DNA from: Lathyrus oleraceus | Taxonomy: Eukaryota; Streptophyta; Magnoliopsida; Fabales; Fabaceae | NCBI RefSeq assembly: GCF_024323335.1 | Contig: NC_066583.1 | Span: 19,390,665 to 19,454,664, forward strand | Reading direction: 5' to 3' | Length of the DNA: 64,000 nt | In this document: piece after piece, positions 1 to 10,221 of the stretch | Position numbering within the stretch: position 1 is the stretch's first letter | Layout of the letters: every line of letters starts with the position of its first letter | The notes under the pieces: model-generated | Databases searched by the model: none | What the model was told of the DNA's origin: nothing | Seen by the model: only the letters and a program-made list of their open reading frames with translations | Made by a program: the position numbers and the translations under genes

Positions 1-1469
1 TCTCTGAATCGTATCTAAGAACATACTTTTAATTTAAGTGTCAGAACCAAATCTTCGTGGCGATTTCTTTCTGAATTAAGTATCAGCACTAGACCTTCGT
101 ATAGATCGTCTCTGAACTGTTTTGAATTGTTGAATAGACCAGTAGAAATAAATCTTCGTGATGATTATCTCTTCTGGAAATATCCTGGATTAGGGAATAG
201 ATCTTCGTATAGACCGTTTGCCTAATATCCAAGAACAAAAGAGTGTCAGGATGAAATCTCCTGAAAATATCCTGGACTAGGGAATAGATCTTCGTATAGA
301 CCGTTTACCTACTATCCAAGAACAAAAGAATATCAGGATGAAATCTCCTGAAAATATCATGGACTAGGGAATAGATCTTCGTATAGACCGTTTGCCTACT
401 ATCCGAGGACAAAAGAGTATCAGGATTAACTCTCCTGAAAACATCCTGGACTAGGGAATAGATCTTCGTATAGACCGTTTGCCTACTATCCAAGGACACC
501 TTGAGTAATGATTAAGTATCAGCACTAGATCTTCGTATAGATCGTTTCTGACCTGTCGTGAATTGTTGATAGTATTTTATCTGTATATAACCATCCTGCA
601 AGGAAAAGGTTAGTTTATGCAATATGTATGCATGCATGGCATGGTGCATCTAAGTAAATGTATTATGCACTTATGGATATGCCATGGTATGATGTAAATG
701 ATGTATGTATGAATCATGCGGCCTGAAGCGTCCGGATATCTTTGTATAACAACTGCTGGCTAGGGAAAATAAATCCCGATTCGTTGCTGAGGAATATGAG
801 GAACTCGTTCCCGTCTTGTTTGATAGTATAGCATTTGTCACTTCCCGTATTCGTTCGTCGTACTTCTATTGAAGGAATAAGTTCCTGAGTATCCCGACTG
901 AGGATAAAAGAGATGGACATAAATTCAAGGGGAGACGTAATTCGAAGCATCTATAAAGATAGATTTGCTCTACTGGGGATTTGTAGTGGGGATGAACCGG
1001 CGAAGCTTCGTTGAACTACTACCCTCGTTCGTCCTTAGTAAATACTATTACTGCATTTTATGCATTTCTGGTAAACATCAATCGTATTCAAAAGCATACA
1101 TACATTCAAACACAACCAATGGACGTTTTCGCTTATGTAAACAGAGTAAAAGTAAATCTGGATTCAAAGATGAAATTTTATTTATATCACAAAGTGACCT
1201 ATACATAGGCAAGTTTGTACAAGGAGACAAAAATCCTAGTAAGAGGAATTCGTCGTAAATTTTTTATAAAACAAAGAAAACAACTATGTGAAAAATGATC
1301 CTATTGAGTTTCAATTCTACTATTGCCATTATCTTCAAATATCTCATCTTCTGCTGTTGAGACAGAAACGATTGGATTGATCTTTATCTGTTTGAACTTG
1401 ATTTAGGTAGCACCATCAGTTGAAGTTACATGAGTGATCCAAACGAGACATAGGCATACGCTTTAATCC
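1..1469 (-). other. 3' untranslated region of element A
   Basis: This stretch lies downstream of the A integrase on the minus strand and should reach the polypurine tract and 3' LTR beyond the left edge. It holds a tandem array (165-510), flanking single copies of a related block (about 79-130 and 516-560), and otherwise unique AT-rich sequence. Two short open frames around 965-1258 overlap on the plus strand with no recognisable domain, and I do not call them genes. Repeat-rich, fast-changing 3' UTRs are a known property of Ogre elements. Confidence 0.6.
165..510. repeat. 87-bp tandem repeat, about four copies
   Basis: The word CTGGA(T/C)TAGGGAATAG recurs with start points near 184, 271, 358 and 445, an exact 87-bp period. 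Each unit also contains ATCTTCGTATAGACCG and a CAGGAT(G/T)AA tail. Copies differ by only a few substitutions. A shorter relative sharing the CTTCGTATAGA core flanks the array on both sides (near 95 and 528), so the array probably grew out of that block. No indels were seen between copies. Confidence 0.9.
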
Positions 1470-1660
1470 CTAACTTTTGCCTGGATTGCCCTTTCAGGTT
1501 TTCAATCCACCGGGATACCCTTTTTTGCCCAAGCCGCCTTGTCATGTTTTCGACTTGCCGGGTGTACATTTTTTTTTATATATCCCTAATTTTTGCCCGA
1601 ACCCTTTTGGTTCGCCGGGATGCCCTTATTTTTGCCTAGGCCAGTCAACCTAGCGGGTCT
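1470..1660 (-). ncRNA. Tandem hairpin array downstream of pol (element A)
   Basis: Four predicted RNA hairpins follow the integrase stop on the minus strand. In plus coordinates they span 1636-1653 (stem CTAGG/CCTAG), 1598-1614 (CGAACC/GGTTCG), 1530-1557 (CAAGTCG/CGGCTTG, one G-U) and 1482-1509 (TGGATT/AATCCA). Each is followed in the RNA by a GGCAAAA tail, usually running on to AGGG, and preceded by an (A/T)CCCGG-like word. The same layout occurs after pol in elements B and C with different but still paired stems. Function is unknown; a structural RNA element of the genomic transcript is the inference. Confidence 0.6.
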
Positions 1661-1664
1661 CTTT

Positions 1665-2330
1665 TTATGCGTAGTATTTTTTAACTATGTCTGCGTTTAC
1701 AGGCTGTGGAAAGTCTTCACCATCCATAGTAGTAAGCATCATGGCACCTCCTGAGAATACTCTTTTGACCACAAATGGTCCTTCATATGTAGGAGTCCAC
1801 TTGCCCCTAGGATCACCCTGTGGTAGTATGATACGCTTGATTACCAAGTCACCAGCCTGCTATACCTTTGGCTTAACCTTCTTATTGAAAGCTTTGATCA
1901 TCCGTTTCTGGTACATCTGACCATGACAAACAGCTGCCAACCTCTTCTCATCAATCAAATTTATCTGGTCGAGTCGAGTCTGAATCCACTCATCTTCATC
2001 CAAGCCTGCATCCTTCATGATTCTTAGAGAGGGAATCTAAACTTCCACTGGTAACACGGCTTCCATTCCGTAGACCAAAGAGAAAGGAGTTGCCCCTGTC
2101 AAAGTGCATACTGAAGTGCGATAACCATGAAGAGCAAAGGGTAACATCTCATGCCAGTCTTTGTATGTTACTGTCATCTTTTGTATGATCTTCTTAATAT
2201 TCTTATTAGCAGCCTCCACGGCGCCATTCATCTTTGACTGGTACGGAGAAAAGTTATGGTGTTTTATTTTGAACTGCGTGCAGAGTTCAGCAATCATCTT
2301 GTTGTTCTTCTAGAGAGAGCAGGTTTCTCA
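1665..2330 (-). pseudogene. pol: Integrase C-terminal fragment (element A pol)
   Basis: The minus strand encodes the end of the integrase core, including the NGAVEAANKN segment with the catalytic Glu (2037-2297). The C-terminal GPY/F-like module follows (1665-1847, GKWTPTYEGPFVVKR), ending in KKYYA and a stop. At least two in-frame stops interrupt it, near 2036 and 1858. The zinc-binding domain and the first two catalytic Asp residues are absent: at about 2300-2330 the sequence jumps directly from RNase H into the last third of the core. It therefore cannot integrate DNA. Confidence 0.85.
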
Positions 2331-2672
2331 GATGTATATTTGATAATATCCATCTTAGAAATCAATAAAGTGGTATGATTCAACATATACTGTCTTAGTC
2401 GGCGAGCAGCCTAAGCCAAAGCATAGCAAGCTTTCTCGAGCTGGGAGTATCTTGTTTCACAGTCGGTACCTTTTGCTAAGGTAGTATATTGCATGCTCTT
2501 TTCGACCAGACTCGTCATGTTGCCCCAACACACACCCTATTGAATTTTCTAACACGGTCAAATACATGATTAAAGGTCTTCCTTCAACTGGTGGCATCAG
2601 ATTTATAGGTTCTTGGAGATACTTCTTGATTTTGTCAAAAGCTTTTTGACATTCATCATTCCATATCATCTC
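2331..2672 (-). pseudogene. pol: RNase H fragment (element A pol)
   Basis: The translation matches the start of the RT-linked RNase H seen intact in element C: PPVEGRPLIMYLTVLEN and then HAIYYLSKR, each with a close counterpart in C. A frame change follows, and then decayed RNase H sequence. The fragment joins directly to the pol linker at about 2670, so the whole RT palm and fingers are deleted. The Tat-clade second RNase H is also missing. Confidence 0.8.
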
Positions 2673-2978
2673 TTGATTTTTCCAGCGAAAACCTCTACAT
2701 AGTCACGTAACATCCGACTCAATCTTTCTTTGACACTGTTTTCCAAGCCTGCTCCTATTTTGACTTCTTTCTTGTCTACTTCAGTACCCAGATTTACAAC
2801 CTCAATTGATTCCTCATGCGGCTGTGTAACTTTCTCTTCTTGTTGTAATAACCTAGCAAGCTCTACAGGTACTTCACAATCTTCATCCTTTCCATCTTCA
2901 GCTTGATAGATCGGATTCTCGAAATTATAATTGGCAATAGTAGAACTGTTATCAACAGGATCCAGAGTGGATGAGGAT
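2673..2978 (-). pseudogene. pol: First part of pol exon 2 (element A)
   Basis: This is the open segment directly after the predicted intron acceptor. It contains NPIYQAEDG and an acidic linker, then VNLGTEVDKKEVKIGAGL, which corresponds to the segment preceding RT in elements B and C. It ends at the RT deletion junction. The frame is open across the acceptor and matches the phase of the gag-pro exon. Confidence 0.75.
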
Positions 2979-3191
2979 CTGCATTTTAGTGATGTGGGTG
3001 TGTGTAAGAACACATAGCTGATGAAAATAAAATAAAAGAAAAACAAAGAGCCCAATATTTACGAAAACGAAACGTCCATTGATTTTTATTGAATGAAGTA
3101 TGCAAATGAAATGACATCCCGAAACAAGCATACCATTGTGCCCCGGGTAAGGCACAAGGCTTAAAAATAACAACACAATAATAGTATTTAC
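2979..3191 (-). other. Predicted Ogre intron between protease and RT (element A)
   Basis: On the minus strand the donor reads GA|GTAAAT and the acceptor AAATGCAG|AT, about 213 nt apart. Splicing keeps one continuous frame; without splicing, translation stops at the TAA lying at positions +2 to +4 of the donor. A spliced intron at this place is established for Ogre elements. The same donor phase and NTGCAG-like acceptor occur in B and C. Confidence 0.75.
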
Positions 3192-4745
3192 TCCTGACTA
3201 AAGGAGATAGGAATAACGTCTTCAGTCTTCCAATTGTTGAGCCCATCACCCACAGTAGGAAAAATCCAGTTATCCAGATTGTAGTCTTCATTATAGTCAC
3301 CCACAGCATTGATTTGATCTTTCATGTTCCCTGGATTGGTGATACGAACAGCACGAGCACGACGAACAGCCTTCTGGGACTCTGCAGTGAAACCCAAACC
3401 AAACTTGTCAGACTTGTAAGGAATGTCGGGAAGCTGACCCCAAATAGCACAACCACCTTCTTCAACCACAGCTCTAGCATCTTTGAGGGAAGCCATTGTA
3501 GGAGGTACTCTGGTAACCACAGGAACTCTTTTAACCACAGGAGGAGCTTCAGTAGCGGGAACGACCCAAGCAACTACTTCAAATGTCTGGTAAGGAGTCT
3601 CAACATATTCACTTTCCACTTCAACATACTTAAATGTATTCACATGACTGACCATATATTCTTCCTCTCCATAAACAATTACGATCTTTCCCTTCACTGG
3701 ATATCTCAGCTTCTGATGTAGAGTGGAGGTCACAGCACCTGCCCCGTGGATCCAGGGGCGCCCAAGCAAACAAGAGTACGCAGGACGAATATCCATTACA
3801 TAGAAGGTAGAATCGAAGACTTGAGAGCCTACTTTGATCGGGAGATCTATTTCTCCATGCACCACTCTTCTTGAACCATCAAAGGCTCTCACCACTATAT
3901 TACTTGATCTTAACACAACATCTTTAGGACTGAGCTTGTTCAGAACCTCTTTGGGAAGTACATTCAATGAAGAGCCATTGTCTATCAACATATGAGACAA
4001 GGTAGTGCCTCTACATTCAATGGAGATATGTAAAGCTCTGTTATGGTTTCTTTTGGCAGGAGTCAAGTCAGCATCAGAAAAACCTAACCCATTATCATAA
4101 GTCAGATGTGCAACACAATTTTCAATTTGATCCACAGAAATTTCATTTGGTACATGAGCAGTCCTTAAGAATTTGATCAAGGCTTTAGCATGAGCCTTAG
4201 AACACAGCAACAAAGACAACATGGAAATTTTAGAGGGAGTATGCCCCAACTGGTCAACAATATCATAATCACTCTTACGAATGATCTTCAGCACTTCTTC
4301 CATCTGTTTAGAGAGATTTTCAGCAGTCGGTGCTTCAGCTTGCACAGGTTCAACCACAGGACCTTTGCCTCGAGCATCAGTACTTGGCTCAGAAGTGGAG
4401 GTAGTAGTTGGAAGAATTGTATTTTTTGAGGTAGCTGGAGGAGAGAAAATTCTTCCACTTCTGGTGATCTTACTAGATCCAACAATATTATCAATATCAA
4501 GGTTATCATCAGTAACAGGTGTATCAGTAAAAAGTTCCTGCTTAACACCATGGATATAAACATCAGAACCGTAATTCTAGGGTATAGCTTTATCAGAAGT
4601 ATAAGGAATAGGGCCAGGAGTGGTAATAATCATGGGAGGCACTCTAACTTCAGCAACAGTCTTCACCAGGCCTTCAACAGTAATTTTGATAGGACCCTTG
4701 GAAGTGATCTTGACAGGGTTCAAGAGCCATTTCTGCTGAGGTAAA
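3188..4745 (-). pseudogene. gag: C-terminal gag and aspartic protease (element A)
   Basis: A continuous frame (3188-4357) extends upstream past one in-frame TAG at 4577-4579 to about 4745. It holds a Ser/Thr/Pro-rich gag tail with TRSGRIFSP, a helical segment (KISMLSLLL), the retropepsin-like region LIDNGSSLNVLP, the flap-side region and VMDIRPAYSCLLGRPWIH. It ends with PISFSQE immediately before the intron donor. The active-site triad reads DNG rather than DTG, which probably impairs catalysis. The N-terminal two thirds of gag, including the capsid-like and nucleic-acid-binding parts, are missing. Confidence 0.85.
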
Positions 4746-4940
4746 CAGCGAGAAGATAAGATACCTGTTCATAAGAAACCTGTGATGCAATAATATGGTA
4801 TGTAGATGCTTATGCAATGTTTTCAAGGACCGTAGGATTTAAATTTGTTTAAACCACCAAAAAGTAAACTTTTATTAGTAATAAACTTGTTTGCCCCTTG
4901 GGCTTACAATAAAAATGAAATGAATACAAAAAATGGGGTT
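4746..4940 (-). other. Spacer between ORF1 and truncated gag (element A)
   Basis: These 195 bp hold no recognisable coding sequence. They join the end of ORF1 to the remnant of gag, and the gag N-terminal coding region expected here is absent. This is therefore the site of a deletion of about 1 kb or more relative to elements B and C. Confidence 0.55.
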
Positions 4941-6278
4941 TTAAGTCTCCCATGGACGTTTCCTCTTTGTGCTGAGGTATGAGTTGAGATTTCGCTCCTC
5001 GTGAAGTTGTTTTGTTAGCTCCAGGATTCTTTCCTGACTTGCCTTGTAATGAGTCTCAAAAGTATCTCTTTGCTCCTTCAACTGGATCCAGGACCTCTGT
5101 AACTCTTCCATGTCAGTGGGCATGTCTGGATGAAGAATGATGTAAGAAGTATCTCCTTCAGCAACAGGCTCCATGGTAACTGGCAGGATAGCAGGATATG
5201 GCATCATAAGAGTCTGAGCACGAGATCGTACCCATCTGAGATATGGTTCCATAGGAATAGTGTACTTGGGTTCCAGAGTCTTGCTGTCAACCTTGTTCAC
5301 TTTACCCCATGCTCGTATGAACCTTTGACGGTAACCTTGAAGATCATTGTCGTAGTCGAACATAATACCCTGAATAAGCATGTCATGAGGACCATCAGTC
5401 CGAGCGTAACCAAACTGACGTAGAGCTAAAGAAGGGTTGTAGGTAATGCCCCCTCTTATGCCAAAGAGTGGCACATTAGGGAACTCCCCACAACGGTCAA
5501 TGATGGTAACATTCTCCATAGATCTAGAGCACCAACGAATATCTGAATGAGAAAGTGACATAATCCTCTTGGACCACCTGAACCCTTGTTCATTCTTCAT
5601 CACTGATCGAGGAAGGTGAGAAATAAACCACCTAAATAATAGAGGTATGCAACACATCAGAGTTCCTCGTGCCTTCGTAGTACGGGTATGAAGAAAGTGT
5701 AAGATGTCTCCAAGTAATGTAGGCACTGGATTGCGAGTCAGAAATATGTTGATGGCGTGTACATCTATGAACTGGTCTGGATTGGGGAACAATACTAAGC
5801 CATAAATCAATAGGGCTAAGATCTCCTCAAAAGCATCATAACTCATAGCCTTCAGGAATACTTGAGCTTTCTCCATCAATACCTTAGCAAGAATACCCTT
5901 AACTCCACTCCTTGTTTCTAGGACAATGTCTGATTTCTTTAAATGTAAGGCTGCAGCAATGACTTCAGGTTTAGGCTCTTTTTCCAAGCCTGTGAAGGGT
6001 TTCTGATCAAGAATAGGTATACCTAGAAGCTTGGAGAACTCTTCCATTGTAGGAACCAACTGATAGTCGGGAAATGTGAAGCAGTGATGTTTAGGGTCAA
6101 AGAACTGAAACAGGACACTCATCATGTCTTCATTGAACCCTGAAGTGACTAGATCCAGTAGGTGACCGTGCCTCTTGATGAACTGGGAGTTTTCAGAAAC
6201 TTGAGAGACCAATTCCTTAAGCTTAGGAGGTATTCCTACAAAGTTGATCCGGATAGTATTCCTACGAGCAGAAGCCAT
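4941..6278 (-). CDS. Ogre ORF1 protein (DUF7745-like), intact
   Basis: An uninterrupted frame of 445 codons starts at the Met of MASARRNT (6278). The open frame runs 25 codons further upstream, but that extension has no counterpart in the C copy. Conserved blocks shared with C are HCFTFPDYQLVPT, the LLGIP segment, LIYGL.LFPN and CCIPLL..WFISHLP. A charged coiled-coil (roughly residues 370-430) follows, and the end carries a basic KRKR cluster that could be a nuclear signal. I recognise it as the extra ORF upstream of gag in Ogre elements, annotated in plant genomes as a DUF7745/plant-mobile-domain-like protein. Its function is unknown. It is the only intact protein in A, next to heavily deleted gag and pol. 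Confidence 0.85.
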   Translation of the reverse strand: MASARRNTIRINFVGIPPKLKELVSQVSENSQFIKRHGHLLDLVTSGFNEDMMSVLFQFFDPKHHCFTFPDYQLVPTMEEFSKLLGIPILDQKPFTGLEKEPKPEVIAAALHLKKSDIVLETRSGVKGILAKVLMEKAQVFLKAMSYDAFEEILALLIYGLVLFPNPDQFIDVHAINIFLTRNPVPTLLGDILHFLHTRTTKARGTLMCCIPLLFRWFISHLPRSVMKNEQGFRWSKRIMSLSHSDIRWCSRSMENVTIIDRCGEFPNVPLFGIRGGITYNPSLALRQFGYARTDGPHDMLIQGIMFDYDNDLQGYRQRFIRAWGKVNKVDSKTLEPKYTIPMEPYLRWVRSRAQTLMMPYPAILPVTMEPVAEGDTSYIILHPDMPTDMEELQRSWIQLKEQRDTFETHYKASQERILELTKQLHEERNLNSYLSTKRKRPWET

Positions 6279-6981
6279 GACCTGCAACAAAGAACAAAGA
6301 TAAATCCTTTGGTCCTTGAAATGGTTAGTGAAAATGCTATGCTTATGATGCATGATGATGCTATGATGTTATGCTCAATCACAAACATGTGGAACACACA
6401 AACAAGTCACACAATAGCCCTAGGTTTGAAGGCTTGCATGAGGTTTAAAGGTAAGTACCCTCCCCTAAAGTTTAGTTGATTCATCCTGTCCTACAAAAGT
6501 AACCAGGTTCTAAGAGATCTCAAAATCATTGATCCTTCACAAGGGTGGTTGTTCAATAGGCAACTTACTTGCCAACCAAAACCCTCCAAGTTTAGGATCT
6601 CAATGAGTGTAGTATCGAGTATCAACCAACTTCAGTCTTCACCAAAGCCGGTTATCTCACTACTTTCTAAAGGCCAAGATGGGATGACTAGGGTTCTAAA
6701 AGTCAGTTAGTGTATTGACAACATATGGCAGCCTCATATTATCCTCAACTTGCTTAAGGAACATAAGCACCAACCAAGAAGTCACACTAACTATGGCCAC
6801 CAGATCAACCATATCGATATACGCTGTACAGTTTCCTTGGTCTATTGCCATTTACCTAAGGTACACTAGATCCGGGTTAGGGTCTTTCACACATAAGAGC
6901 ACCCAACAGATAAGTATAAAGCAAACAAGGCAAACAATTTTAAAGTGATCTAATTCCTAAGGGTACCCCTCTTTTATTAAA
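6279..6981 (-). other. 5' leader of element A
   Basis: About 700 bp lie between the primer site and the ORF1 start. There is no conserved open frame. The leader would hold the packaging and translation signals of the genomic RNA, but no specific signal is recognisable. Confidence 0.6.
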
Positions 6982-6999
6982 TCCCCAGCAGAGTCGCCA
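6982..6999 (-). promoter_or_regulatory. Primer-binding site, tRNA-Arg type (element A)
   Basis: On the minus strand the sequence is TGGCGACTCTGCTGGGGA, four bases (GAAC) after the LTR end. It begins with TGG, as needed to pair with the CCA end of a tRNA. Ogre elements are known to use a tRNA-Arg primer, and element B carries the identical 18-mer. Confidence 0.9.
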
Positions 7000-7514
7000 G
7001 TTCTGTAACACGGTGGGAGAACTGACTTTAGTTAAATGTTGCGGATAGCAAGAGTCGCCACCGACTTTTATTTTATCCAAAAGGAAAGGACATAAAAGAA
7101 CAGGAAAGACCTTAAAAAGATTTTGAGTTCGGGGGGTAGGTTATACAAAGGGAAGGTATTAACACCCTTTATATCCATGGTTATCCATGGGCTCTTAGTT
7201 ACTTAACTCACTTTGTTTGTTTGCAAGAGTGTAGTGTGTGATTAGAAAAATTTCTTTAAGTACTTTGTAATGACCCTCGTATGGGTGTATACAAAGCCTA
7301 GTTTAGAAATTGTGAGGTGTAAAAGTAATTTTGAAAAGTGTGAGCAAGTAACTATGAGATACCTACCCTAGATTAAGTCTTTCGTATTCTCGTATATTCT
7401 TTCAATGGTAAGACTGTCCCTATTATTAAGGAATAGGTAGTCATTACCTTGGATGTGTTTAAGGGACGGGCGTAGGGTCATCGTATGGTCAATGAAGGCA
7501 ACATAAGGGGTGTC

Positions 7515-7640
7515 TTTAGCAACTCGTAGGGACTATCATCATATTTACCGAAGGGACAAGATCATTATATCGTAGGCAACCTCGTAGGGACTATCATCAT
7601 ATTTACCGAAGGGACAAGATCATTATATCGTAGGCAACCT
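7515..7640. repeat. 58-bp tandem duplication in the A LTR
   Basis: The block CTCGTAGGGACTATCATC plus the following ATTTACCGAAGGGACAAG occurs twice with a 58-bp offset (7531 and 7589). A third partial copy of CTCGTAGGGACT follows near 7640. The two full copies are nearly identical, which suggests a recent duplication. Confidence 0.85.
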
Positions 7641-8614
7641 CGTAGGGACTTGATCTTTTAAGTTTATAGGGACTTGATGATTTTTCTGTTTGAAGGGACT
7701 TTGCTTAAGACACCCCTTTTTTCGAGGGACTTGACCATTTAAAGAAGGCAACCAAGAGGAATACCCTAGGAAGTACAGATGGCGATCAAAGATCGACTTA
7801 CGTGTGTGAGTGTTATTTTTCAGATATTTGTCTTGAATTTAATTTTCTAAGTTCAATTATTTACAGTTAGTTTTTTGCATCCCTAAATTACTAACCACGC
7901 AATAAATATTTACAAAAATAAAAGCAAGAAAAATAAATTCCTAAACTATTACATGGCTATGGGACAGATACATAATAATCAGGCGAGAAAGAATAAATTT
8001 ACGACCTATACATTTGTTCCTAATATTATAAATAAAACAAAATTAAAATAAGGAAAATAATGAAGCAAAAATAGAATAGATAAAAGCAAATAATAATAAA
8101 ATAATAAATAAACAATGGTAATAAAGCAATAATAAAATAACAATAATAATAAAGTGATAATAAAAAGGTTAGAATTTTAAAAGAAATTATTTTAGGTTAA
8201 ACAAGTTAGATTTTTTTAGAAGTTATTAGAAAAATATGAGTTTAAAATAAATTAGTAATAATAAAAGAATTTAAAATACATTAATGTAAATATTATAAAA
8301 TAAAAGAGTTATATGAAAAATATTAAGTTAGTTATTTACAAAATAAATAAAGATTATAGAAAATATCGAATTATTAGATTAATAGGTTTATTATTATTAT
8401 CCAATTAGAAAAATGGTCAATTAGATTTTATTTACAAAATATATAAGGATTTATTATTATAAGTAAGTAATAAAAAAAAGTTATTAAAATAGTTAGTATT
8501 TATTATTTATTTACAAAAAATATAAAGGTTATAGAAAAATATTAAATAATTAATTTAGTAGGTTTTCACGCCCTACATTACTAAACCACGCAGTTAATAT
8601 AGGATCAATGGCAG

Positions 8615-8700
8615 GAGTTTAAATGGCAGAAAAATAAATGGCAGAAAAATAAATGGCAGAAAAATAAAATGGCAGAAAATAAATGGCAGAAAATAAAATA
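8615..8700. repeat. Short tandem repeat ATGGCAGAAAAATAA in the A LTR
   Basis: Six imperfect copies of a 15-17-bp unit follow each other, built on ATGGCAGAAA(A)ATAA. Confidence 0.85.
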
Positions 8701-9543
8701 CTAATTATTACAACGCTTTGGTGCAGTTACATAATAAAGATGGCGAAAAGTAAAACTGAAAATATTACAAGTTAAAACTTAAAATATTACAAGGGCGAAG
8801 CAGTTATAGTGTATGAATAACATAAATATGAGCGAAAATAGGAAATAATAATAAGGTTTGTTAAGGTTTAAGAAAAGGTTTATGGTTGAGAGGAAATAAC
8901 ACGGTTAAAGTTTTAGGTTTGAAATTTAGAGTTTGTGGCGAAATTGTCAGGGTTTAGGAAAAATCAGGGTAGTTAGTTATGAAAAAAATGTGCAGATCTA
9001 AACATATGTATATAAAAAAACAAAAAAATATGAATTAAAAAAAAGGAAAAAGACCATCAGGTAATCATCACGTGGTAGAGTAGTAATTGATTCATATTAC
9101 TTACAAAAAAAATTGATTGTAAATTATTAGTAAAAACTATCATTAGTAAATTATAAGAAAAATAAAAAATATATTAGCAGATAATCTAAAAACGATAAAA
9201 ATAAATAAACGAAGAACGATATAGAAAAACAAACCATCAGATGATCATCATGTGGTTTTGGAAAAATATAAAGTAGAAAACATTTTTACAGGAAACATTG
9301 AGACCTTATAATCCTCGATGAGAGAATTTAATTAAATAATTTTTACAAGAAAAAATAAAAAGAAACCGCCATCAGAAATCATCATATGGCCAAAAGATTA
9401 AATTAAAAGATGTAGAAAGAATAAAAATGCAAAAATAAAATTTGGAACCCTTGAGCAAAAATTTGAGACTATGTGTGACTCGTATGAAACCCTGTGTAAA
9501 ACTCTGTGTAATTCCCCCTTCCAATTGTGAGAAAAAGGAGTCC

Positions 9544-9551
9544 TATTTATA
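9544..9551 (-). promoter_or_regulatory. TATA box of the A LTR
   Basis: The minus strand reads CCTATAAATAGG, the same CTATAAATAG form found in the LTRs of B (without its last base), C and H. Transcription would start about 30 nt downstream and run through about 2.5 kb of LTR before the AATAAAA near the LTR end. Confidence 0.7.
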
Positions 9552-9610
9552 GGACAAATTAGGTCAATGATAATGGGCCTAAGTTTATTTTGAAACCCAA
9601 TATAAAATTA

Positions 9611-9776
9611 AAAACTGAATAAAGTTAAATAATTAAAATAGTTAAAATTAAAATAAAAACTAATTAACCTATTTATTTATTCTAGACCCAATAAAAACTG
9701 AATAAAGTTAAATAATTAAAATAGTTAAAATTAAAATAAAAACTAATTAACCTATTTATTTATTCTAGACCCAACT
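9611..9776. repeat. 83-bp direct duplication in the A LTR
   Basis: Two adjacent copies with an 83-bp offset share AAAACTGAATAAAGTTAAAT at the start and ATTTATTTATTCTAGACCCA at the end. They lie just upstream of the TATA box on the element strand. Confidence 0.9.
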
Positions 9777-10221
9777 CAAAAAAAAAAGTCGGGCATCAAA
9801 ATGCTCGAAAAAATAAAATGAACACGTCAAAATAATCAGCGCGAAATAAATGACTCGAAAAAATACAGCGTTTGGTCGGATTTTGAAATAAAAATTATGA
9901 CCGTTTAAACCGCTCAGACTGATCAACATATGACCAAAAATAGTCGTAAAAATATTTTTAGCATGTCAAATTAAACCACGTGAACCGCAGATTAATGTTA
10001 CCGACATTTGCAAACTTAAACTTGACATTTTTTCGTTGACTAATTTTAGGCACAGTTAAAAAGTTAATTTGACCAGTCTGTTTGTAAATTCCGAGAAATT
10101 ATTCCGGCTAATATTAAGACAGAAAAAAAATATTATGCTATGAAGATGATGCAAATGAATGTGAAACAAAAAATTGGTTAGAATTAAAAATAGAGGGCAA
10201 ATTTTGGGGTGCAACACACAC

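Larger units (their letters stand above)
1..10216 (-). mobile_element. Element A: internally deleted Ogre-type Ty3/gypsy retrotransposon
   Basis: Reading on the minus strand, the order is 5' LTR (7004-10216), primer site, leader, ORF1, the end of gag, protease, intron, fragments of RNase H and integrase, a hairpin array and a repeat-rich 3' UTR that runs off the left edge. ORF1, the intron and the tRNA-Arg-type primer site are known marks of the Ogre lineage. Most of gag, nearly all of RT, the second RNase H and the integrase N-terminal half are missing, so A cannot be autonomous. The 3' LTR is outside the window, so the target duplication cannot be tested; the candidate on the right is CACAC at 10217-10221. 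Confidence 0.85.
7004..10216 (-). repeat. 5' LTR of element A (3213 bp)
   Basis: In plus orientation the LTR begins TGTAACACGG and ends GGTGCAACA, so on its own strand it has the canonical TG...CA ends. The LTR start contains CCCCAAAATTTGCCCTC, shared exactly with the otherwise different LTR of B. A TATA box lies at 9544-9551. A poly(A)-type AATAAAA and a copy of the first ten primer-site bases (7051-7060) lie just before the LTR end. The middle is very AT-rich with simple repeats. Confidence 0.85.

Noticed and set aside
965..1258. 97-codon plus-strand frame in the 3' UTR of A
   Set aside because: There is no motif, it is on the strand opposite to the element, and an overlapping frame is equally open.
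3314..3721. Plus-strand frame of 135 codons
   Set aside because: It is the antisense shadow of the protease-gag frame on the minus strand, which has recognisable motifs.
6982..6999. tRNA gene
   Set aside because: Only 18 bases matching a tRNA 3' end are present, at primer-site position; no cloverleaf surrounds them. The same holds for 44825, 33694, 21691 and 52353.
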